In this document: piece after piece, positions 1-9,945 of the stretch
How the letters are laid out: each line of letters opens with the position of its first letter
Numbering within the stretch: position 1 is the stretch's first letter
Assembly (NCBI GenBank): GCA_020746995.1
Contig: JAGPXD010000006.1
Coordinates: 1,736,001 to 1,800,000, forward strand
Reading direction: 5' to 3'
Length of the DNA: 64,000 nucleotides
Source: Plectosphaerella cucumerina
Lineage: Eukaryota; Ascomycota; Sordariomycetes; Glomerellales; Plectosphaerellaceae
Translations under genes and position numbers: made by a program
The notes under the pieces: generated by a model
Database searches by the model: none
Seen by the model: only the letters and a program-made list of their open reading frames with translations
What the model was told of the DNA's origin: nothing

Positions 1-1184
1 ATTCTGAAGTATCTTCATGCTGCTGAGAAGCCAGTGGTTCTCGTCGATGCGTGCGCTATCCGTCATCGTGCCCTGGCTGAGACGCATGCACTGCTGGAGA
101 AGGCCAAGATTCCGGTGTTTGTCACGCCCATGGGTAAGGGCGCCATCAACGAGACGCACCCGAACTATGGGGGCGTCTACGCCGGCGAGGCGTCCGAGCC
201 GACCGTCCGGGAGCAGGTCGAGGCTTCGGATCTGATTCTCTCCATTGGCGCGCTGAAGGTAAGCCAACATTGGGCCTGGAAGACTTGCATTTGCTGACTT
301 TTACCAGAGCGACTTCAACACGGCCGGCTTCTCCTATCGTACCTCCCAGCTCAACACCATTGACCTCCACAGCACGCACACCGTCGTCCGATACTCCGAG
401 TACCCCGGCGTCAGCATGAAGGGCGTCCTCCGCAAGATCACCGAGAAGCTGGACCTCTCCAAGCTTTCCGTGACGCCCGTCCAGAAGCACGCTGCTCCAG
501 GAAAGCCGGGTGACGATTTCGGCGCCATCACGCAGTCGTGGCTGTGGCCCCGCGTCGGCAGCTTCCTGCGGGAGAAGGACATCATCGTCACCGAGACGGG
601 CACGTCCAACTTTGGCGTCATCGGGACGAGGTTCCCTGCTGGAGTTACGGCGCTGAGCCAGGTGCTCTGGGGAAGCATTGGCTGGTCCGTCGGCGCGTGT
701 CAAGGTGCTGCGCTGGCGGCGAAGGATGCGGGTGACGACAGGCGAACGATCCTCTTCGTTGGTGATGGGTCCTTCCAGCTCACGGCGCAGGAGCTGACGA
801 CCATGATCCGGCACAAGCTGCGGGTGACAATGTGAGCGATATCCCCAAAACCCTCCTGGAACCATGACTGACCTTCCCAGCTTCTGCATCTGCAACGACG
901 GCTACACCGTCGAGCGCTTCATCCACGGCATGGAGGCCGGGTACAACGACATTGTCCAGTGGAAGTACAAGGACCTCGTCACGGTGTTTGGCGGCAACGA
1001 AGAGACGACGAAGAAGTACCAGGTCCGCACGCAGAAGGAGATGGACGATCTGCTCAAGGATAAGAAGTTCAATGATGACAGGGGCGTGCAGTTTGTCGAG
1101 CTGTACATGGGCAAGGAGGATGCGCCACGGGCGCTAGTGTTGACGGCCGAGGCGAGTTCAAAGCTGAATGCTGAAAAGGAGTAA
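1..1184 (+). CDS. Pyruvate decarboxylase, 3' part (5' end outside window)
   Basis: Thiamine-diphosphate enzyme that converts pyruvate to acetaldehyde and CO2 in the cytosol (fermentation). Three exons are visible: 1-258, 308-831 and 881-1184. Introns 259-307 and 832-880 have gt..ag ends, and the joined frame stays open to the TAA. The joined protein shows the central domain (MGKGAINETHPNYGGVYAG), then the ThDP/Mg site: GDGS near 765-776 and, across intron 2, CNDGYTVE. That pair is the GDG-x(n)-N(N/D)G motif of the family. The end LTAEASSKLNAEKE matches the usual fungal PDC C-terminus in style. The N-terminal pyrimidine-type ThDP domain lies to the left of the window. It converges on the MFS sugar transporter with about 300 bp between stops, which suits a glycolytic/fermentative setting but does not prove co-regulation. 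Identification is firm; which paralogue it is cannot be said. Confidence 0.93.
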
Positions 1185-1484
1185 GATTGGGGGGGTGGAT
1201 AGATGATGATAATGACCTTGGGTCTGTAATGAAGATTGGCGTTGGAAGTAATCAAGGACACATCCGTTGAGATGACGAGGAATCATTATCTGTGGGAAAA
1301 CAGATGGTAAGGGGGTTGAGAAGCAGCAGCAAGAAAAGACCAGATGATCAAGACATCAAACAATGTCACCAACAGCGAACCGACAACCATGTTTTGAGCA
1401 TCTCCAAAGAGTCTCTTGCATTAAGGGGCCATCTGCAGGCTAAGAGCCAGCACCGGCCACCACATTATCTACTTTTACAAGCCT
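1185..1484. other. Convergent intergenic region
   Basis: Holds the 3' ends of the pyruvate decarboxylase and sugar transporter genes. No further gene or strong repeat seen. Confidence 0.6.
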
Positions 1485-3225
1485 TCACAGGCCCGACTTC
1501 GCCTCACCAACACCAACAACATTGCCACCCTCGTCAACAGCGACAGTAGAGCGCTTAGTCGACTCCTTGCGGGGGTTCTTGGCCTCAAAGACAACCTTGA
1601 GCTGCTCAAGCGTCTTTCCAGCCGTCTCGACGAAGAAGAAGTAGATGACGGCCATCTCGACGCAGATCCAGCCAATGTACACGAGGTACAGCTTCCAGCC
1701 GATGGCCTCCATGCCGACCGAGATGCCGTACGTGTTGACGATGATGGCGATGTTGAGGAAGAGGAAGGACAGGGCGGAACCGCGGGCGCGGGTGCGGTTC
1801 TCGAGACACTCGACGGAGTAGAGAGTCTGGAGGGGGGTGAAACCCCAGGCGAAGAAGATGCCGAAGAGGTAGATGGACACGATGACGCCGTAGGACAGGT
1901 TGGGCGTCTTGGCAGTCTCGGCCGTGAAGGCGGTGAGCATGCAGTAGCAGGCCAGGGAGCCGGTCAGACCAGCCAGCATCATCTTGCGACGTCCGAGGCG
2001 GTCGAGGAGGGAGGCACCGAAGATGGCGGCGAGCATGGAGAATATGGGGTTGATGGCGTTGAGGAGGAGCTGGGTGTCAGGGTTATCGATGCCAGCCTCC
2101 TTGATCATGACGGGCATAAAGTAGGAAACTACATTGTTGCCAGACCACTGGCCGATGAAGGCCATGGCGACGACCATGAAGAGACGGTAGCGGGCGGCGC
2201 GGGTGTTGAAGAGCTCGCGGTAGTCCCACCACGGGTTCTCGTCGCGGCTGAGGGCGTTGTCCTCGACAATCTCGCGGTACTGGAGCTGGACGACGGGGGC
2301 GTTGGCGTCGCCCTCGCCGTGGTACTTGGCCATGATGGCGAGGGCCTCCTCGGCGCGGTCGTGGGAGATGAGCCAGCGGGGGGACTCGGGGAAGAAGAGG
2401 ATCAGGCACATGACGATGCCAGGGATGCCGGCCTGGATGACGGTGGGGAGACGCCAGGCCCAGGAGGACTTGAGGTGGAGGCTGGAGCCGTAGGTCGACC
2501 ATCCGGCCAGGATGTTTCCGAGCCACCAGAAGTTGTTGTCTGCGCGTGTTAGTGGTGGTGTCTTGGTGTTGGAGAGAGGTATCTACTTACACATGCCGGC
2601 CATGAAGCCACGGTAGGCGGGGTGGGCAAGCTCGACGGTGTAGGCAGGGCCAGCGGCGGAGGCGACTGAAGAGTGCAAGTTAGCAGGTGGTTACCATGGG
2701 AGAAGAGGAGGAGGACATACTGGAAGCGCCGAAGCCGAGAACGAAACGTCCACCGATGAACTGGCCGAGGCTGTTCGCCGGAGTCTGAATGGCAGTACCA
2801 ACAAGGACGATGAAGCATCCGATGAAGATGCACCAGCGACGTCCGTATCCATCGGCAATGTACCCAGTGAAGGGGAAGGCGACGACCTGACCAACGTTGT
2901 AGATCATGAAGACGATACCGGTAGTCGAGCCGGCGCCGCTAAGGCCAAAGGTCTCCTGGTAGAAGGGCATGGCGTTGATGGCACCCATCAGAGAGCTGTC
3001 GAAGCCGTTCATGGTCGAGACGAGGTAACCGATTCCCATGATGCACCAGAGGCGAAGCATGTTGGGGCTGAAGTGGCTGGGCTTCTGCTCGGCGACAGCG
3101 GCGGCGAGGGCGACGGACGCGGCCTGCACCTCGGTGACGCGACCCTCGACCTTGCCGTCGAGGGGGTCGTTGTCGTGCTCGACGCCCACCTTGGGGTCAT
3201 CGTAGGAGGTGTGGTGCGTAGCCAT
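1485..3225 (-). CDS. MFS sugar transporter (sugar porter family)
   Basis: Plasma-membrane sugar/H+ symporter of the hexose/lactose-permease type. Exons on the minus strand are 3225-2721, 2665-2591 and 2539-1485. The introns (2666-2720, 2540-2590) have gtatgt/gtaagt donors and cag acceptors, and the joined frame gives 544 aa, the usual length. Visible signatures: an N-terminal cytoplasmic stretch of about 55 residues, a loop motif DGYGRR at about residues 125-130, the sugar-porter motif PESPRWL near residue 244, and DRLGRR in the second half. ETAGKTLEQL near the C-terminus corresponds to the family's PETKGxxLEE motif. About 12 membrane segments are expected. It is preceded by a TATA-like box and a triple 9-bp repeat in the promoter. 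Resemblance is closest to fungal lactose-permease-like transporters, but the substrate is inference. Confidence 0.9.
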
Positions 3226-3311
3226 GGTGGAAGACTGTGGTGATGGGGATGCGACGCAGCAGTGCCTGTCTCTCCTCTTCTCTTTTCTCTCCAGGTGGGC
3301 GCCGATCCCCT

Positions 3312-3318
3312 CTTATAG
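3312..3318 (-). promoter_or_regulatory. TATA-like box of the sugar transporter
   Basis: TATAAG on the minus strand, about 90 bp upstream of the ATG at 3225. Confidence 0.45.
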
Positions 3319-3421
3319 TGACAGGCTGCACGACACGATGTGCCCTCCCCGTGGGCGCGCGCCGATCTCCGCTCTCTCCCCCTCGTGCCTCGTGCCTCGG
3401 TGGTATCGTCCCATGGAGCCC

Positions 3422-3448
3422 CACGGGTCCCACGGGTCCCACGGGTCA
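3422..3448. repeat. Triple 9-bp tandem repeat CACGGGTCC
   Basis: Three head-to-tail copies (the last ends in A) about 200 bp upstream of the transporter start; position suggests a cis-regulatory array. Confidence 0.8.
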
Positions 3449-3500
3449 GGCGCGATGCAGAGTCAGATGGAGACACACTCAAGAGAGGATGTCAGGGGAA

Positions 3501-3517
3501 GTGTGTGTGTGTGTGTG
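3501..3517. repeat. (GT)n microsatellite
   Basis: About eight GT units in intergenic DNA. Confidence 0.9.
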
Positions 3518-4978
3518 CACTGCTCGGTGGGTGTCGGGGGAGTCGGAGCCGTGCAGTTCAGACCGCAGACCGGCACGTCCTTGCCATCCTTTCGGTGGGC
3601 CAAGTCCTCGAAACACCGGCTCTGGACGTTGCCCTTGTTGGGTTCGGGCTGCACGCCAGTCCCGAAATGTGCGCCAGGCCCGGCCGTCGCCGCGCGAGTG
3701 CCGAGATCGCCCCCCGGAGCACGATCGAATGCAGTAACGGCATGGCATTGCTACAGTAGCAGTGGCCTGGCGGAGCTTGAAGGTTACCTGTACTCCGCCC
3801 ATTTCCCGCCTCGGCGCGCTGTTGGTGCCGGGATGGGCGCTGCTGGCCGGTGTAATGAGCCGGGATGTTGTCACCTGTGCCGTTCTCCGCTGTCTGCGGG
3901 GGCGTTTTGGGTCGGGGGAGAGCCCGCTGAACAGGGTAAAGTGGTGCATCCCACGGGGAGATGGCCTGGATTTGGAGGACGCTGCAGCAGAAGCGGCAGT
4001 GATCGGCTTAGGGGGAAGCGCTCATGTCGGTGGCATGTGGTGGTTGTGCTTGAGCCGGTGAACCACGTCCGATGTGGTGACGTCGTTGGACGTCTTTTGG
4101 GCTTCACATGATGGGTAATGACGGCAATCGAACGCATATGGAAGCTTTCGGTGCAATCACCGACATGCGTCTTGTCGTCGCGTGGACGTGGCTTGGGCGT
4201 AATGGGCGAGTCAGGACCGGAGATGCTTGGCTTCCCACCGACCACGGACGGCCCGCTGCGAACACCTCCCGCCCAGGTCCAGGGTTCGGCCCCGAGCGCC
4301 ACGTTTTCTACCGTCGGCTTGTTTTTTTTTCTGCTCTCCGCTGCCAACGGCAAACTTCAACTGCCGCGCTTGGGTCTCGCTGAGTCGTGCTTGTGCTCTC
4401 TCGATTCTCGATGTGGGCATGGTAGCCTCGGCCATCTCCCCGCTGCTACGGGCATCCATCCAGCGCAAGCACCCTACTGTCCAGAACCTGGGGAGCACCC
4501 CTCGGGGAGCTGGACCCTTTCCGGGCATGGATGGCTGCCGTTAGGTAAAAGAAGGGGGCACAGCAAAGTAAGGTTCTGGCCTTGGGCCCGCCGCCCGGTC
4601 AACCGGTGTACCTGTACGAGTTCGCCGGGTCGGTCCACGTTGGTCCACGTCGGTGGGGAGAAAATTTCGGAGTTGCGCCCGCCCGCCGGCGCGGGCACGG
4701 GCAGTCGGCATGATTCGGGTTGCGAAAATGTTCATCCCAATACCCAGCTGAGAACAAGGAATGGCCTCCTTCGACTCGTCGAGTTGTGCTTGGAATGTTC
4801 ATTTGCCGGCCGGGTAACGAAAAGTTGCAAGTGAAGGAACCGGCCCGCGGCCAGTCCAGTCTGGCCTGGCCAGGAATTCTCCACACATCGCCGAAAAATA
4901 ATGCAACATCTCCGAAGCTACTCGTGCAGTAGCCCCCTTGCCCGAGTCAGCGAGCCGTCTGTGCCGTCTGTTGCCCAG

Positions 4979-6022
4979 TCATGCGCAGACTGGAGCTGCA
5001 AATCCCTGGCCCCATCGAAGCCCGCCCATCACTGCAACCAGAACGGCATAGGCCGCGACCACACTCGCGGAGCCGTATATGTAGGCGCGCCTCACGTCTC
5101 CAAACCCCGCCAACTCGGCGACCCATGTCGAGACCGTGGTGAGGCACCCGCAGAAACCGTCCTCGACGCCCATCAGGACCTGGCATGCCACGAGGCCGCC
5201 GACAGGCGCGTGGGCCAGGTCCCATGCCATTCCCAGCACCGCGGTTCCGCCCACGTTGGCGGCAAAGGTCCCCAGGGGGAACGAGGCCAGGCGCGGGTTG
5301 AGGACGAGGCCTAGATGGTGGCGGAGGAGACAGCCCAGCGGTGCGAACACGAGGGCGAAGAGGGCCTCGCCACGCCAGGCGTCGCGAGGGGGCACGGCTG
5401 CGAGAATGACTGCGGCCAGCCAGCCGCCCCATCCCAGGAGCGCGGCGAGCCGGTCGATGTAGCGACGCGTGAAAGACCGGGGCAGCGTGGGTGTATACGG
5501 GTGCAGGACTTGGGCGAGGTGACCTCCGGCAGCGAGGGCGCCAAGCGACAGGGCGACGGTAGAGATCAGCACGGCCAGGAGGGCGAGGAACGAGTAGCCA
5601 CCGTTGCGAAGAGTCACCACGGCGCCTGGCATGGGAGATATGTCGTTTGTCGTGGCGAGGAACATGTCCCTGATGAAGCTCGAAAAGGAGGTGAAGGAGC
5701 CGCAGAAGCCTGTAGCGAGGCCAACGTAGAGAGGTACCGTCTTCTTGCGGGCGAGATGAGCGGCGCGGGCGGCGGGCGTAAAGGTCGGCTCGGGGATGTC
5801 GCCGTGGGCGTCGTCGGCAGATATGAAGAGCCGGCGGTCCTCGATGAGGAAGCCCATGATGAAAGAGCCGCCGACATTGGCCCAGAGAACGGGGAAGGAG
5901 ATGGGTGCCGAAGGGTAGCGGTTCAATGCCTGGACGCCTAGTCGTGCGAGAGTGCCGAGGAGGGCGAAGAGGATGAGGTGGGAGTGGGTGTAGAAATGGG
6001 TGAGGCTGGCCGTGGTCGTCAT
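4979..6022 (-). CDS. FEX1: Fluoride exporter (CrcB/FEX family), two-domain fusion
   Basis: Passive F- channel/exporter of the plasma membrane that protects against environmental fluoride. Single exon, 347 aa. Two CrcB-type domains lie in tandem, as in yeast FEX. The first has ANVGGSFIMGF (about residues 48-58) and GFCGSFTSFSSF (105-116). The second has ANVGGTAVLGM (about 250) and GFCGCLTTVSTW (289-300). The asparagine and the TFSTF-type phenylalanine box of single-domain CrcB proteins are thus present in copy 1. In copy 2 both box phenylalanines are replaced (Val, Trp), pointing to unequal pores. Around nine hydrophobic segments are visible, including a linker segment between the domains, typical of eukaryotic FEX. 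No intron is needed. The family is known to be largely constitutive in yeast; nothing here shows regulation. Confidence 0.95.
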   Translation of the reverse strand: MTTTASLTHFYTHSHLILFALLGTLARLGVQALNRYPSAPISFPVLWANVGGSFIMGFLIEDRRLFISADDAHGDIPEPTFTPAARAAHLARKKTVPLYVGLATGFCGSFTSFSSFIRDMFLATTNDISPMPGAVVTLRNGGYSFLALLAVLISTVALSLGALAAGGHLAQVLHPYTPTLPRSFTRRYIDRLAALLGWGGWLAAVILAAVPPRDAWRGEALFALVFAPLGCLLRHHLGLVLNPRLASFPLGTFAANVGGTAVLGMAWDLAHAPVGGLVACQVLMGVEDGFCGCLTTVSTWVAELAGFGDVRRAYIYGSASVVAAYAVLVAVMGGLRWGQGFAAPVCA

Positions 6023-6609
6023 GGTGGGCGTGGAGGTCGTGATGGCAAAATCATCGCGGTTGTGATTACTAGTTCGGAGGAAGATATTCCCAGCGCTTGG
6101 CGTGGTCGCTTAGCCCATATTGACAGGTCGCTGAGGGGATTTGGCGGGTGATGTGGAAAATATGAAGGTGTGGTTTTGGAACTTGCGGCTAACACGGCAG
6201 GCACGACGGGAAATGACACTTGACTCACCTCGGTGTTGCTGACGAACGCACTTACACCGAGGTTCACCGAAGCCCAGCCTCACCGCTCACCGAGCGATCT
6301 TCAACTTCATTTCCACTCCTTCCCTCGACCATCTTTCAACAGAGCTTTAGATCGTATGGACTGCTTATTAGAAGGCCATTATTGAGATGGTCCTTGTAAA
6401 AATAGATGCAAGCACATGGATCAGCGCCACCCAAAAATCCCTATCATCAGAGGGGATCTCATCCTGGAGTCATGGTTCTTGTCGAGCTCACTCGAGGTAC
6501 TTGTTGAATCAATGCGTCAGCCGTCCCATACCCGCTGTGAAGCAATCATTATGAGCCTGAATCCACGCAAATGTTCCCGAATCCCAATTTCTGCCACTTC
6601 ACCCCTCAC
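6023..6609. other. Intergenic region, no gene seen
   Basis: Promoter of the fluoride exporter and 3' side of the DUF1772 gene. Short open frames only. Confidence 0.6.
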
Positions 6610-7134
6610 CTACCACACAAGCGCAAACACGCCAAGAGCCCCAGCGATGCCCATCGGAACGACTCGGCCCAGGTTATACACTCCCCACTGATCAACAAGC
6701 CACTTTGCGCTCCTCTCCTCCTGCGCCGTAAACACTGCACCCTCCTCATCTTTGGCCACGGCAGCCCCCTCGACCCGGTCGGCGAGCGCCAGGATCTTCT
6801 CGTTGAGCCGCTTGGTCATGAACAGCCTCGTCCACGGGATGACGGCGAAACACAGCGCGGCAGCGGCGCCGAGGAGGCGGGCTCGCGTCGCCAGGCCCAC
6901 GGACGAGAGACGAACTGCAAGGGCGATGTAGCTGATGCCGCATGCGATAACGGTAAGGGGGGAGGCGAGCGAGAGTCGGCGGTAGGTTGCGGCCCATTGG
7001 CGCAGCATGAGAGGCGTTGGGAGGAGGAGGAGGCCTGGGGTCAGGATGATGGAGAGGGAGAGATTGAGAGAGGCAACGGACGTGGCTGCCACGGCTGTCG
7101 TGGCCAGCCAGACCTCGGTAGGTTTGGGAGGCAT
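6610..7134 (-). CDS. DUF1772 (anthrone-oxygenase-like) membrane protein
   Basis: Small integral membrane protein of 174 aa, single exon. Four hydrophobic segments are visible: about residues 10-38, 55-78, 83-103 and 155-173. The C-terminal part reads W-x3-N-x2-R-x2-P (WGVYNLGRVVP), the conserved pattern I associate with DUF1772, a family that includes anthrone oxygenases of fungal polyketide pathways. Most members away from polyketide clusters are of unknown function. No polyketide synthase or tailoring enzyme lies nearby, so an anthrone-oxygenase role is not supported here. It is divergent from the broken arrestin-like gene with about 390 bp between starts. Confidence 0.72.
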   Translation of the reverse strand: MPPKPTEVWLATTAVAATSVASLNLSLSIILTPGLLLLPTPLMLRQWAATYRRLSLASPLTVIACGISYIALAVRLSSVGLATRARLLGAAAALCFAVIPWTRLFMTKRLNEKILALADRVEGAAVAKDEEGAVFTAQEERSAKWLVDQWGVYNLGRVVPMGIAGALGVFALVW

Positions 7135-7524
7135 ATTTGGTCAGGGTTTAATGAGAAGGGTGGTCTTCACGAGCAGGGAGATTTGGACTTGAACATGAGT
7201 CCAACGATGATGTTGATGGAGCTGAAGCGCGGGGAAGACAGCGGGGGACCTCTCAAGCCCTGCGCTTGCAGCTGGCACCCCCCGCCGCCCCGCTTCCAGT
7301 ACCGGGGCCCGGAGTGGTGTAGTTGGGTGGCGACCGCTTGAGGATCAAATTACTAAGCCTGACGAGGCGATAACGGAAACGGGAGAGAGGCTCGCCATTC
7401 GATACACCCTCCGGTAACCCTGGTGCTTCATTTTTTTTTCCGGCAATGAATCCGAAGCGTGTATTTTCTCCGACGGCGTCTTACGCGATCATCAATTGAA
7501 CATCCACCTCAACGCGTCAAACCC
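7135..7524. other. Divergent promoter region
   Basis: Shared upstream region of the DUF1772 gene and the arrestin-like gene. A T9 run at 7432-7440 is the only notable tract. Confidence 0.5.
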
Positions 7525-9361
7525 ATGCCCCAAGCATCACTTGTGGCCACCCCCTTCCTAGGCATCTACCTCGACCGCGGCCATGCCTCCTTCGCACCCG
7601 GCGACATCATCTCCGGCCATGTCGTCCGTAGCGAGCACATGATGGTTGACGATGCCACGGTCACCATCTCCCTTACCGGCAGGGTCAAGACCAAAATCGT
7701 CGTTAGCTGGTTCAAGAAGAAGATCTCCTCGAACGCCAAGATGTACCGTGGCTAGACACCTCTCATCGACGAGCGGCAGAGTCCCTGGGTCCTCTTCCGG
7801 GGGCCGGTGTTCATCCCGCCCGGCGGCGCGGGGCATGCCGCATGGCCGTTTGCCATCACCATGCCCACGCATTATCTCGAGACCGAAGGTTAACCCTTGC
7901 GAACACTCCCGGAATCTTTCACCATGGAGAATGGAGGCCTGCCAGGCTTCAGTCTCTGGGACGAGGGGTTCGTCGAGTACACGCTCCGAGCAGAGATACG
8001 GTCTACCTTGGGGAACAACGGCGCCATCCTACCCATCACCCTCAGGACTACAAACCCCGGCCTTCCCATCGCAGAAAACCCCCTCCTCCCACGGCAGCTC
8101 TTCGGCGTTGCCTCTTGGCCCGATCTCCGTCCCTTCCGCCCTCGGGGTCGCGGGTCCCGCCCCATCCCAGACGTCCACCACAACCGCGTCTTCGGCGGCC
8201 ACGTGATAATAGAAACTCCCACCATCATCCAGCTCGAACATCCCGATCCCATCTCGGTGCGCCTCAGCTTCTCTCCGGAACCCATTACTAGGCGCAGTTG
8301 ACGATGACGCCCCACCGCTCAAAATCACGCTCCTCTCTCTCACGATGGAGATCATCCCCACGCCCGAGATCGTCGCCGACGGCTTCTCCGGTCCACGATC
8401 CGTCATCAAACCCGCCGGCGTCATCGTCACTGTCTGGCCGCCTGCCACACTCAGCCCCAACGCGCCACCGCTATACATCCCATATCCTAAGGACGGCCCG
8501 CCCGTCAACGTCGGCAAAATCGCTAGGCTGCGCATCGGCAGAGGCAGTGCCATGAGCGAGGCTGTGGCCCAGGGGACGAGTTACCCCTCGTTTTCTACCC
8601 GGAACTTGAGGTACAGCCACAGCGTCACTTACAGGATCAAGGCGACGGTCAACGGAGAAGACCTGGAGATTACGCGCAGCTGTGAGGTGGCTGTGACTGT
8701 TCTTCCGCCGGCCAGAGAATGCAGGCCGGGAGCTGCTGTTCCCGCTGCTCGTGCTACTCCTGCTGTCGAGCTCCAAGTCTTGCCTCCTCCCAAGCTCCAG
8801 GCGTCGCCTTCCCTTGTGGTCCAAGCATCGACGCCTCACCTCGAGCTCCAAGCATCCACGCGGACCCTTGAGCTCCAGGCGCCGCCTCCTCCCGAGCTCC
8901 CAAAAACGTCGCTCCCCGAGCTACAAGCAACCTCACTCTCCAGCATCCAAGCTCCGCCTTCCCAGGGGCTCCAAGCATTGCCTCACCCCGTGCTTCAGGC
9001 ATCCGCGCCCGCCCTCGAGCTCCAAGCGCCGCCTCCGCCCGAGTCCCAAGCGTCCCCTCCTCCCGACATCCAAGCCTCTGCGCCTCCAAGTCCCCTCGAT
9101 CTCCCAGCGTCGTCTTCGAGTCCCCTCGGGCTCCAAAAAACGTCGCTGCCCAAGCTCCAAGGATCTCCTACCGAGGTCCAAGCAACGCCTCCCGAGCTCC
9201 AAGCATCTCCTCAACAACTCCCAGCAACGCCTCCCCCTTTAGTTCGAAAGAAACGTCGATCCATCCCTCGCCCGAGGGCGATGCACCGCCCGCTGGTGCG
9301 GCATAGCTCGGCGCGATTCTCGGCACCAGTGACGGTTGCAACGACCAGTACGGAATCATGA
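7525..9361 (+). pseudogene. Arrestin-like (alpha-arrestin) gene with two stops and a frameshift
   Basis: The frame opening at ATG 7525 encodes an arrestin N-like start (HASFAPGDIISGHV, LTGRVKTKI). It then meets TAG at 7753-7755 and TAA at 7891-7893. The same frame continues with clear arrestin sequence between and after the stops: WVLFRGPVFIPPG, WPFAITMPTHYLE, FVEYTLRAEI, ILPITLRTTNPGLP. Near 8285-8291 the coding frame shifts: DDDAPPLKITLLSLTMEI and the arrestin C-like part (YPSFSTRNLRYSHSVTY, 8588-8638) are in another frame, open to 9361. No GT..AG intron of usable length repairs these breaks. The last about 200 codons are Pro/Leu/Gln/Ser low complexity. Alpha-arrestins normally link membrane cargo to Rsp5. 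Both stops are of the CpA-to-TpA type. An assembly error could explain the frameshift, less easily three separate lesions. Confidence 0.75.
8754..9240 (+). repeat. Degenerate coding repeat (L-E-L-Q-A type)
   Basis: A loosely repeated unit around GAGCTCCAAGC encodes variants of LELQAxxPP about fifteen times, with units of about 24-36 bp, inside the 3' part of the arrestin-like gene. Confidence 0.7.
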
Positions 9362-9945
9362 CAACGATACCCCGATTAGTTTATGGCTTCCAGCACATGT
9401 CATATGATCCACCTCGCGTAATCCACGTTCTTCGTGCCTGTCAGTAAACTCTTTTGGCACCTGACCACACCCAATGTCCCAGCCATGCTCACGGCCAATA
9501 CGGTCGATAGGATAGTGGGAAGAACTGCCACGACGGAGCTCCGGACGACAGCGTGCGGTTCAGATGAACTGTTGTTAAGTCTTCTTCACAGACAGCATAG
9601 CTACTTACAACCTAGGTTCCAACATCCTTGTGTTCACCAAATCCCCTCAGCCTTCCCACGAGACAGGGATATCAAACTCCAGCAAGTTTCTCTCCAGTTT
9701 TCCTCCATGTTCCTGGCCACAGGAACGTAGAGCTATGCTCAGGTGAAGCAATCATGTCGTTGCAAGCCAAGAGGGGTCAAGGTTGATCACCGGCAATGGA
9801 TGTCCACCATCAGTCATCACCTCTGCGCTGGCCTTGTCGATGGTTCGCCAGCCAAGCCCGGCATTGTCAGAATGCTGCTCGACCATGATGTTTTCTTCGG
9901 GCTGTTGGCTGGCCGGGCGAATTCGTCGACCACGGAATCCCAGAC
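9362..9945. other. Intergenic region, no gene seen
   Basis: Lies between the ends of the arrestin-like and coiled-coil genes, which converge. Only short unrelated frames. Confidence 0.55.

Larger units (their letters stand above)
3226..4978. other. Long promoter/intergenic region
   Basis: Upstream of the sugar transporter and downstream of the fluoride exporter. It holds a TATA-like box, a tandem 9-bp repeat and a (GT)8 tract at 3501-3517. Open frames up to 300 codons cross it but show no domain and overlap one another on both strands, so I do not call a gene. Confidence 0.6.

Noticed and set aside
3209..4111. 300-codon plus-strand frame over the sugar-transporter promoter
   Set aside because: Begins antisense to the transporter start, runs through a GT microsatellite and has overlapping frames on both strands; no family features.
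8029..8553. 174-codon minus-strand frame
   Set aside because: Antisense of the arrestin-like coding sequence; looks open only because of codon bias in the sense frame.
6610..9361. Secondary-metabolite cluster around the DUF1772 gene
   Set aside because: No polyketide synthase, NRPS, terpene cyclase or tailoring enzymes nearby; the neighbour is an arrestin relic.
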